Origin: Campylobacterales bacterium
Lineage (GTDB): Bacteria; Campylobacterota; Campylobacteria; Campylobacterales; QNZT01
Reading direction: 5' to 3'
DNA: 5,208 bases
NCBI GenBank assembly: GCA_027056215.1
Contig: JALULO010000291.1
Coordinates: 1 to 5,208, forward strand
Below are positions 1 to 5,208 of the stretch, in pieces. The notes beneath the pieces were generated by a model, which saw only the letters and a list, made by a program, of their open reading frames with translations, did not search any database and had not been told where the DNA came from. The position numbers and the translations under genes are program-made. Within the stretch, counting starts at the first letter, position 1; each line of letters opens with the position of its first letter.

Positions 1-772
1 ACTCCTCAAAACTTTTTTGAACCTCTTTTGTTTTGCAATATGCAGATTTTTGATACTCTCGCATCCCTGTTTTCCCTTTGGGAACAAACTTATCATACAA
101 AGCAATAGTATTTAAAAGGTGATAATTTGCACCGTATTGTCTGGCATTGTATGGAGGATCAAGGTAGAGGATATCACCTGATATCTTTTTGATTAAAGTG
201 TTGCTATCTTCCATATAAACTTCATGCCTATTATGATCATTTTCATAGAAAGCTGGTTCAAGGATGAGTGCTTTTTGTGCAGGTTTTTTGAGATGTTTTA
301 AAAAAGCACCATACACTGAAGCCGTATTGGCTACCTTGTCCGCTGATTCAAGTAGGGATGCAAGTAAAAAATAGTAAATATCAGGATGTTTTTTATACGC
401 TTCGATTTCTTGACGAATCGCATCTATCTTTTGACCATTTTCATCACTGAAGTAGTGTCTGCCACTACCACTGCCTAAACAGTAGTTTTGATAGATAAAT
501 CCTTTTTTAGGAGTAAGTACGTTGAGCTCTTGGAAAAGTTCTGCATATGCAATGATACTATGATTTGCAATATAGTTTCTGTTTAAAACATAGCTGAAAT
601 ATTCAAAATCATTACTGATAACTTTTTTTACTTTTGTTTTAAAAGCACGACCAACAATGCCTGTCCCAGCAAAGATATCGCAAAATGTTTTATCATGTAA
701 AGTTACACACTTCTCTAAGATGCTTTCATACAAAAAATTCGAGAGTTTACGTTTAGATCCAATATAATTCAT
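1..772 (-). CDS. DNA adenine methyltransferase, D12 class (3' part beyond window)
   Basis: Reading the minus strand from ATG at 772-770 gives 257 uninterrupted codons to the window edge, so the C-terminus is missing. The visible protein carries the alpha-type N6-adenine methyltransferase order: NYIGSK at residues 2-7 (motif X region), DIFAGTG at 32-38 (motif I, S-adenosylmethionine binding), ND at 54-55, and LDPPYNARQYG at 204-214 (motif IV, catalytic DPPY). Such enzymes transfer a methyl group from S-adenosylmethionine to adenine N6 in a specific DNA site. The block NYCLGSGSGR (96-105) and the DPPYNARQY form remind me of the M.NlaIII/M.HpyI (CATG) group; this is recalled, not searched. No endonuclease gene lies in the window, and what follows downstream is not visible, so it may belong to a restriction-modification pair or be solitary. 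The ATG is chosen because the family begins at this motif. An in-frame TTG at 790-788 is possible but has only a poorly spaced TAGG upstream. Confidence 0.88.
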   Translation of the reverse strand, partial: MNYIGSKRKLSNFLYESILEKCVTLHDKTFCDIFAGTGIVGRAFKTKVKKVISNDFEYFSYVLNRNYIANHSIIAYAELFQELNVLTPKKGFIYQNYCLGSGSGRHYFSDENGQKIDAIRQEIEAYKKHPDIYYFLLASLLESADKVANTASVYGAFLKHLKKPAQKALILEPAFYENDHNRHEVYMEDSNTLIKKISGDILYLDPPYNARQYGANYHLLNTIALYDKFVPKGKTGMREYQKSAYCKTKEVQKSFEE

Positions 773-779
773 AATGAGT

Positions 780-785
780 ATTATA
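780..785 (-). promoter_or_regulatory. -10 box (TATAAT) for the methyltransferase gene
   Basis: The minus strand reads TATAAT at 785-780, a perfect sigma-70-type -10 hexamer, with only seven bases between it and the ATG at 772. Transcription would be expected to start about at the A of the start codon. No AGG-type ribosome binding site lies in those seven bases, so the mRNA may be leaderless. No convincing -35 hexamer is visible, as is common in Campylobacterota promoters. Assignment is by sequence match and position only. Confidence 0.5.
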
Positions 786-857
786 GCCAAAAAGCCTACA
801 TTTTAGTTGTGTTATAAAAGTGATTATAAAGTAAGATTGGAGTACCATTTTGGCTAT
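783..857. repeat. 10-bp inverted repeat in divergent promoter region
   Basis: ATAGCCAAAA at 783-792 is repeated as its exact reverse complement TTTTGGCTAT at 848-857, with 55 bp between the arms. Each arm therefore places TTTTGGCTAT in the same orientation relative to the gene it faces: the methyltransferase on the left and trkA on the right. On the left, the final TAT is the start of the TATAAT -10 box. The arms are too far apart for a terminator-like hairpin. They could be two copies of an operator or promoter element, or chance. Confidence 0.5.
812..830 (+). promoter_or_regulatory. Candidate promoter -10 region for trkA-trkH
   Basis: TTATAAA occurs twice in a row, at 812-818 and 824-830, each containing a TATAAA hexamer close to the -10 consensus. 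A start point downstream of the second copy would give a leader of roughly 65 bases before trkA. No matching -35 box is evident. A weaker alternative is TATGAG at 855-860, inside the right arm of the inverted repeat. The choice between them cannot be settled from sequence. Confidence 0.3.
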
Positions 858-902
858 GAGTTTGATAGACTCCTGGTTTCAAAAATACCACAAGGTAGAT
901 AG

Positions 903-2228
903 ATGGATATTATAGTTGTTGGCGCAGGGATGGTTGGTTACTCTCTTGCTGAAGGGCTCTCTTTTAAGCACAATGTGATTATCGTTGATAAAGATATACA
1001 GAAACTAAACAAGATAGAAGAAAATCTTGATATCTTAACACTCCTTGGTGATAGTGAAGATCCTAAAACATATCAGTCATTTCATGTCAAGGAAGCTGAT
1101 CTTTTTATTGCTGTAACAGATTCAGATGAAGCTAACTTACTCTCTTCTTTGATTATTGATGATGCTATTACGGTAAAAAAGAAGATTATAAGATTAAAAA
1201 ATGATTATTTTTCTGATAGTCCAGTACTGAAAAAACTTGGTGTTGATGATGCCATTTTTCCTGATATATTGACGGCTGAAAAAGTTAAAGCCCTATTTGA
1301 TTTTCCTAAAGCAAATAATGTGAAAAGTTTTATTCAATGTGAACAAAAACTCATTTCAATTAAAATCCATTATGATCAGGAGATGCAGTACCGAGTTAAT
1401 GACTTCAATGCTGAAGATGTAGTGATAGTTGGAATCGAAAGAAAAAAAGAATTTTTGATACCTGATCCATTTGATCTGATAGAAGAGATGGATCTTTTAT
1501 ATCTTTTTGGTGATGCACATGTGATTCAGAAATTGTCGTATAAACTTGATACGAAAATGCCAGCTTCGATTAAAAAAATTGTGATTTTTGGTGCTAACTT
1601 ATCTGCACAAAAAATAGCAAAAAGTTTATTTGATAAACAGTTAGATATCAAAATGATTGAAAAAAATATCGACTATTGCAAACAAGCTTCAGAGTTTTTA
1701 CAGGATCAAGTAACGATTATCAATGCTGCCTTTGAAGAGCATAATCTTTTTGAAACAGAAGGCTTAAAAAATGCGGATATGATTATTGCAGCTGGTGCAA
1801 ATGATGAAAAAAACATTGTTAAATGTATCGAAGCACGAGAATTTGGTATCGAGAAAGTAGTTGCAATCAACAATGACAAAGCCTATTATGGTTTGATGCA
1901 TCAATTAGGAATCGTGGTTGTAAGAGGTGCAAAGGCAGGAGCACATTATGCTATTTTAGAAAAAATTACGTCAAGTTCTATAGTCAATGCACGCCACTTT
2001 TGTGGTGGTATTGCTGTTATGTTATTGCGTAAAATATATCCAGGTTCGCAGTTGCTTGGTGTACAAATATCGCCTATAGAGATGCCACACACACTTTTTT
2101 ATCAGCTGAGTGAAGGGAAAATTTATGCAAAAGAGCAGATGAAGCCCCTATCTGAAGGTGATACACTTGTGGTTTTTGGAAAAACAGATGATGAGGATGA
2201 GATACAAAGATGGATTTACACGCTTTAA
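903..2228 (+). CDS. trkA: Trk potassium uptake protein TrkA (NAD-binding regulatory subunit)
   Basis: This 441-residue soluble protein has the tandem layout of TrkA (about 458 residues in E. coli): two RCK units, each a Rossmann fold plus a small C-terminal lobe. Domain 1 has the dinucleotide motif VVGAGMVG (residues 5-12) and the acidic ribose-binding D29 at the end of strand 2; its C-lobe spans about 145-220. Domain 2 begins near 225 with IFGANLSA, where the usual glycines are mostly replaced, and has E253 at the equivalent acidic position; its C-lobe spans about 350-440. TrkA binds the cytoplasmic face of TrkH and gates it in response to nucleotides (family knowledge). The start is firm: an in-frame TAG (900-902) directly precedes the ATG, and AAGG at 892-895 lies seven bases upstream of it. 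The last 19 bases overlap trkH, which indicates a two-gene operon. No signal peptide or membrane segment is seen. Confidence 0.95.
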   Translation: MDIIVVGAGMVGYSLAEGLSFKHNVIIVDKDIQKLNKIEENLDILTLLGDSEDPKTYQSFHVKEADLFIAVTDSDEANLLSSLIIDDAITVKKKIIRLKNDYFSDSPVLKKLGVDDAIFPDILTAEKVKALFDFPKANNVKSFIQCEQKLISIKIHYDQEMQYRVNDFNAEDVVIVGIERKKEFLIPDPFDLIEEMDLLYLFGDAHVIQKLSYKLDTKMPASIKKIVIFGANLSAQKIAKSLFDKQLDIKMIEKNIDYCKQASEFLQDQVTIINAAFEEHNLFETEGLKNADMIIAAGANDEKNIVKCIEAREFGIEKVVAINNDKAYYGLMHQLGIVVVRGAKAGAHYAILEKITSSSIVNARHFCGGIAVMLLRKIYPGSQLLGVQISPIEMPHTLFYQLSEGKIYAKEQMKPLSEGDTLVVFGKTDDEDEIQRWIYTL

Positions 2229-3664
2229 AAAATGTCTTTAAATTTCTCTCCATAATTGGAGTGGCTTTGAGTATGTTTTTGTTTTCATGTATCCTTGTAG
2301 GATGGATATATCATGAAGACATAATGCCTTTTTTATTATTTGATGGATTGTTATTTTCTTTCAATGGGATTGTCTTTCTTGCGTTAAAAAATCATCAGAT
2401 GAATTTGAGTATCAAAGATGGTATTTTATCTGTTAATCTTGTCTGGTTACTTTTAGGTATTGCCGGTGCTATACCATTGATGTTATATACTGATATAACA
2501 TTTGCAGATGGATTTTTTGAAGCTATTAGCGGCTTTACAACAACCGGTGCTACGATTTATACACAAATCGAATCCTTGCCTAAATCGATTCTATTTTTGC
2601 GTAGTTTGATGCATTGGCTTGGTGGTATGGGTATCATTGTCTTGGGTGTTGGATTGTTCTCTATTATCAATCCGAGTGGTTCTATGGCGCTATTTAAAGC
2701 TGAGTCTACTGGTATAAAGATGGAAAAGATTACCCCGAAAATCAAGGACACAGCTATTTGGCTGTGGGGTGTCTATATGCTTTTTACGGCATTTGATATG
2801 CTTGCATTAAAAATAGCGGGTATGAATTGGTTTGATGCCATAAATCATGCATTTTCAACGATATCAACAGGTGGGTTTTCAACTAAAAATGCTTCTTTAG
2901 GTTACTACCACTCCCCTTTGATTATTTGGATTACAACATTTTTTATGATTATCTCTGGTATCAACTTCTTAGCACATTTAAAATTTATCACAGGTGGTAG
3001 TGGTAGTGGCTATAAAAGAGAGGAAGTATTTTGGTATATTTCTATCTTTTTGATTTTGTCTTTATCTATAAGTGGGGTATTGATTTTTATTGATGGCGAC
3101 ACGGTATTGCATGCAACAACACATGCTTTCTTTACGATTGCATCTATCTTGACAACAACAGGTTTTGCATCACTTGATTATGAGCGATGGGGTCACATAG
3201 CAGTCAGTATAATTTTTATAGCGATGCTAATAGGAGGAAACGCAGGTTCTACAGCAGGTGGTGTAAAAGTGATTCGATATATCGTTTTATTTAAAAATCT
3301 TTCTATGCAACTTAAAAAAACACTGCATCCCAATGCCATGGTAGGGATATTTATAGATAAACAACGTGCTTCATCTTCTATCATCAATTCGACAACAGGA
3401 TTTATTTTACTTTTTATTATCACAAATTTATTTGTTTCGATTTATCTTTTTGCCCGAGGATTTGATGCCTTGACATCGATATCAACAGCTTTGGCAACAG
3501 TTGGAAATATCGGACCTGGCTTTGCACTGACTGGACCAGCGCATAATTATGCATTTTTTACAGGTTTTGATAAAATGATACTTTCCTTTGCTATGATTGC
3601 TGGAAGGCTAGAATTTTATACGGTTGTTTTACTCTTTAGCAAAAGTTTTTGGAAAAAGTTTTAA
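2210..3664 (+). CDS. trkH: Trk potassium uptake protein TrkH (membrane pore subunit)
   Basis: The product is 484 residues, close to the 483 of E. coli TrkH, and is very hydrophobic, with segments near 13-32, 38-58, 74-94, 135-155, 182-203, 236-258, 273-295, 329-344, 395-415 and 455-478. The four pore loops of the TrkH/KtrB superfamily are visible with their selectivity-filter glycines: TTTGAT (110-115), STGGFS (219-224), TTTGF (315-319) and VGNIGPG (431-437). The intramembrane gating loop reads GGNAGSTAGG (342-351), and the conserved GRLE is at 465-468 with R466. It is the inner-membrane K+ channel/transporter subunit, gated by the TrkA encoded just upstream. Its ATG lies inside the trkA end, with GAGGA at 2193-2197 as a somewhat distant ribosome binding site, so translational coupling is likely. 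Its TAA overlaps the convergent rdgB stop. Confidence 0.96.
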   Translation: MDLHALKNVFKFLSIIGVALSMFLFSCILVGWIYHEDIMPFLLFDGLLFSFNGIVFLALKNHQMNLSIKDGILSVNLVWLLLGIAGAIPLMLYTDITFADGFFEAISGFTTTGATIYTQIESLPKSILFLRSLMHWLGGMGIIVLGVGLFSIINPSGSMALFKAESTGIKMEKITPKIKDTAIWLWGVYMLFTAFDMLALKIAGMNWFDAINHAFSTISTGGFSTKNASLGYYHSPLIIWITTFFMIISGINFLAHLKFITGGSGSGYKREEVFWYISIFLILSLSISGVLIFIDGDTVLHATTHAFFTIASILTTTGFASLDYERWGHIAVSIIFIAMLIGGNAGSTAGGVKVIRYIVLFKNLSMQLKKTLHPNAMVGIFIDKQRASSSIINSTTGFILLFIITNLFVSIYLFARGFDALTSISTALATVGNIGPGFALTGPAHNYAFFTGFDKMILSFAMIAGRLEFYTVVLLFSKSFWKKF

Positions 3665-4263
3665 CTCCTAAGAGTTTCAATTATTATTTTTGCAAGATAT
3701 AAGGCTTTACTTCGGTGAGAAAGTTTTTCTTTTATAGCATGATCTAGTTCGCCTAGGGTTTGGGTATATCCAAGAGGAATAAACATAGGATCATAACCAA
3801 ATCCTTTATCTCCTTTGGCTTCATCTATCACTTCACCATGCATCCAGCCATGTACTGTAAAATCTCCTTCTGCTGTGACTATTGCCATAGCAGCGGTGTA
3901 GTATGCTGAAGTATGTTTTATATTGTTGTTTTTGAGTTCTTGAATAAGTTTGTAAAGATTGTCTTTGTCACTAGCACCTTCTCCAGCGAATCTTGCACTG
4001 AAGATACCTGGTATATTCCCCAAAGCGGGTACAGTTATACCGCTATCATCGGAGAGGACGATAAATCTTTCATCAAGTTTTTCTTTTACTTTGTCATAAA
4101 TGGCTTTTGCTTTGATACGTGCATTTTCTTGATAACTTTTTCCATCTTCTATAATCTCAAATGCTTCTATGATTTGTGAATATGGATAAACTTCATGTTC
4201 TTTACAATAAGTTTGTATCTCTTTGATTTTACCTTTATTGCCACTTGCGAGAATTATTTTCAT
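3661..4263 (-). CDS. rdgB: XTP/dITP diphosphatase (RdgB/HAM1 family)
   Basis: The product (200 residues; E. coli RdgB has 197) hydrolyses non-canonical purine triphosphates such as dITP, ITP and XTP to the monophosphate and pyrophosphate. This keeps deaminated bases out of DNA and RNA in the cytoplasm. Family motifs are all present in order: SGNKGK (residues 7-12, phosphate-binding loop), E46 N47 A48, DDSG (72-75, catalytic acidic residues), PGIFSARFAG (85-94), GFGYDP (154-159) and SHRSKA (182-187, purine specificity). The ATG at 4263-4261 is chosen because AAGG (4273-4270) lies six bases upstream. An in-frame TTG two codons earlier would abut that site and is unlikely. The gene faces trkH tail to tail, sharing TTAA at 3661-3664, and is divergent from the MFS transporter gene. 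Confidence 0.96.
   Translation of the reverse strand: MKIILASGNKGKIKEIQTYCKEHEVYPYSQIIEAFEIIEDGKSYQENARIKAKAIYDKVKEKLDERFIVLSDDSGITVPALGNIPGIFSARFAGEGASDKDNLYKLIQELKNNNIKHTSAYYTAAMAIVTAEGDFTVHGWMHGEVIDEAKGDKGFGYDPMFIPLGYTQTLGELDHAIKEKLSHRSKALYLAKIIIETLRS
3663..3676. terminator. Weak candidate bidirectional terminator hairpin
   Basis: AACTC (3663-3667), a CTAA loop and GAGTT (3672-3676) form a 5-bp stem at the trkH/rdgB junction. On the plus strand it is followed by a T-rich stretch up to 3692; on the minus strand it is followed by AAAACTTTTT. The stem has only two G-C pairs, so it is a poor intrinsic terminator. It lies inside the rdgB coding end. It is listed because no better terminator is visible between the two convergent genes. 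Confidence 0.2.
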
Positions 4264-4269
4264 CTTCAA

Positions 4270-4273
4270 CCTT
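4270..4273 (-). promoter_or_regulatory. Ribosome binding site that fixes the rdgB start
   Basis: The minus strand reads AAGG at 4273-4270, six bases before the ATG at 4263. An in-frame TTG at 4269-4267 directly abuts this site, too close to be used, so the ATG giving a 200-residue protein is the better start. Confidence 0.65.
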
Positions 4274-4289
4274 ATTTTATATAATTAGG

Positions 4290-4317
4290 ACTATAATTGT
4301 CTAACTTTTCTTGTAAA
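4290..4317 (-). promoter_or_regulatory. Candidate rdgB promoter (TTTACA-16-TATAGT)
   Basis: On the minus strand TTTACA (4317-4312) and TATAGT (4295-4290) each match the sigma-70 consensus at five of six positions and are 16 bases apart. A start near 4283 would give a leader of about 20 bases that contains the AAGG ribosome binding site. A further TATAAA at 4281-4276 lies too close to the start codon to leave room for that site. Its -10 box overlaps the plus-strand TATAAT at 4292-4297. Confidence 0.45.
4292..4297 (+). promoter_or_regulatory. Candidate -10 box (TATAAT) for the MFS transporter gene
   Basis: A perfect TATAAT lies 48 bases upstream of the transporter ATG, predicting a leader of about 40 bases. 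No -35 hexamer at normal spacing is visible. The weaker TATATC at 4324-4329 is an alternative. The box shares four base pairs with the opposing rdgB -10 box, so the two promoters would compete for RNA polymerase if both are real. Confidence 0.4.
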
Positions 4318-4345
4318 AGAAATTATATCACAACTAGGGGATTTT

Positions 4346-5208
4346 ATGATTAAATCAGTTTTACCACTCAGTATGATTATCGCACTGAGATTCTTTGGTC
4401 TGTTTATCGTGCTTTCTGTGCTTTCAGGCTATGCAAAAGATTTACCAGGGGGAACAGCATTCTTAGCAGGTATCGCACTTGGTGGATATGCTTTAACACA
4501 GGCAGTTTTACAGGTTCCTTTTGGGGTTTTGAGTGACAAAATAGGAAGGAAGAAAACACTTCTGATTGGGCTTTTGATATTTGCCGCAGGTTCTGTAGTA
4601 GCAGGTATAGCTGACAATATTTATGTCTTGTTGCTTGGGCGATTTTTACAAGGTGCTGGAGCGATTGGTTCAGTAGTAACAGCGATGATAGCAGATCATG
4701 TTAGAGAAGACCAAAGAGCACATGCTATGGCGATCATGGGTATGGTGATTGCGATGAGTTTTGCTGCAGCGATGTTGTTTGGACCGATTATAGCGGGTTA
4801 TTTTTCTGTAAGTGTACTCTTTTGGTTAACTGCTGCATTGGCATTGACAGCACTTTTGATTCTTTTTACGGCTGTACCAGAACCACCCAAAATAATCCAT
4901 CACTATAGTGAAGAAGAGGCAAAAATCAAACACGTATTTAAAGATAAAGATTTAGTACGTATGTATATAACATTTTTGTTTCACAGCTCAACTATGGCGA
5001 TTGCTTTTTTTATCATACCAATTTTAATGAAAAGTAAATTTGGTATGACACCTATGGATTACTGGAAAGTCTATCTTCCTGCCGTTTTACTTGGTATATT
5101 AGCGATGGGACCAGCTGCTGTTTTTGGTGAAAAGTATAGTAAAGGGAAAGAGGTCTTTATCATTTCTGTACTGTTTATCATAGGAGCATTTGCACTGATG
5201 GGATATTC
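4346..5208 (+). CDS. MFS transporter, YajR-like (3' part beyond window)
   Basis: From ATG at 4346 an uninterrupted frame gives 287 residues to the right edge, about the first nine of the expected twelve membrane helices (near 6-28, 38-60, 71-89, 93-115, 127-150, 155-177, 204-228, 242-262 and 269-287). The MFS motif A loop GVLSDKIGRKK is at residues 60-70, and RFLQGAGAIGSV at 99-110 resembles the motif B/helix 4 region. Residues 49-60 (ALTQAVLQVPFG) and DYWKVYLP (238-245) closely resemble what I recall of E. coli YajR, a putative proton-coupled exporter of the inner membrane. The substrate cannot be inferred. AGGGG at 4336-4340, five bases before the ATG, is a good ribosome binding site. The divergent placement beside rdgB recalls Campylobacter jejuni Cj1374c/Cj1375 (the drug-efflux gene cmeG), from memory. 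The C-terminal end, where YajR has an extra soluble domain, is not visible. Confidence 0.88.
   Translation, partial: MIKSVLPLSMIIALRFFGLFIVLSVLSGYAKDLPGGTAFLAGIALGGYALTQAVLQVPFGVLSDKIGRKKTLLIGLLIFAAGSVVAGIADNIYVLLLGRFLQGAGAIGSVVTAMIADHVREDQRAHAMAIMGMVIAMSFAAAMLFGPIIAGYFSVSVLFWLTAALALTALLILFTAVPEPPKIIHHYSEEEAKIKHVFKDKDLVRMYITFLFHSSTMAIAFFIIPILMKSKFGMTPMDYWKVYLPAVLLGILAMGPAAVFGEKYSKGKEVFIISVLFIIGAFALMGY

Noticed and set aside
623..629. A7/T7 homopolymer inside the methyltransferase gene, a possible phase-variation tract
   Set aside because: Seven bases is short for slipped-strand switching, and similar A7 runs occur in trkA (1442-1448, 1572-1578). The frame is intact and the run encodes ordinary lysine codons in an AT-rich genome.
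851..867. Sigma-54-like promoter upstream of trkA
   Set aside because: GG at 852-853 is followed after ten bases by GA, not the near-invariant GC of the -12 element, so the match is incomplete.
858..890. Small hairpins GAGT/ACTC and TGGT/ACCA in the trkA leader, a possible riboswitch
   Set aside because: The stems are only four pairs each, no recognised K+ or c-di-AMP riboswitch core is visible, and the leader is too short for one.
2557..2751. Minus-strand open frame of 64 codons
   Set aside because: It lies wholly inside trkH in another frame and looks like no known family. The trkH frame explains the sequence.
3193..3423. Minus-strand open frame of 76 codons
   Set aside because: It is opposite the conserved gating loop of trkH and has no independent support.
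3641..3662. Imperfect palindrome of A and T runs at the trkH end
   Set aside because: It has a central mismatch, a 2-base loop and no G-C pairs in the stem. It is explained by lysine and phenylalanine codons and is unlikely to fold as a terminator.
3913..4179. Plus-strand open frame of 88 codons
   Set aside because: It is antisense to the core motifs of rdgB. Its hydrophobic, Phe-rich product is typical of an antisense shadow in AT-rich DNA.
4264..4269. TTG start giving a 202-residue RdgB
   Set aside because: The TTG directly touches the AAGG site, leaving no spacing. The ATG two codons later has six bases of spacing and matches the family N-terminus.
4429..4617. Minus-strand open frame of 62 codons
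   Set aside because: It is antisense to helices 2-4 of the MFS transporter and has a Pro/Ala-rich shadow composition.

Overview
The window is AT-rich with low-GC codon use. It holds four tightly packed protein genes and very short intergenic gaps (130 and 82 bp), and no gene-free stretch longer than 300 bases. The protein sequences and the divergent rdgB / MFS-transporter pair point to a Campylobacterota (Epsilonproteobacteria) chromosome, possibly a Sulfurimonas/Sulfurovum-like or Campylobacter-like bacterium. This assignment rests on recalled family resemblance, not on a database search, and the genus is not resolved.

Layout from left to right. (i) 1-772, minus strand: the first 257 codons of an N6-adenine DNA methyltransferase (D12 class, NYIGSK / FAGTG / DPPY motifs); its C-terminus runs off the left edge. 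(ii) 773-902: a divergent promoter region with a perfect TATAAT just upstream of the methyltransferase start and a 10-bp inverted repeat, TTTTGGCTAT, facing both genes. (iii) 903-2228 and 2210-3664, plus strand: trkA and trkH, overlapping by 19 bp, which encode the cytoplasmic NAD-binding gate and the membrane pore of a Trk potassium uptake system. (iv) 3661-4263, minus strand: rdgB (XTP/dITP diphosphatase), whose stop codon shares a TTAA with the trkH stop. (v) 4264-4345: a second divergent promoter region with overlapping -10 boxes. (vi) 4346 to the right edge, plus strand: the first 287 codons of a YajR-like MFS transporter.

Functionally, trkA and trkH act together in K+ homeostasis. rdgB (nucleotide-pool cleaning), the MFS exporter and the methyltransferase are independent functions that happen to adjoin. 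I see no mobile element, CRISPR array, tRNA or rRNA, and no clear evidence of a previously undescribed system. The points most worth checking are the specificity of the methyltransferase, its apparently leaderless promoter, the shared inverted repeat, and the degenerate second nucleotide-binding motif of TrkA.
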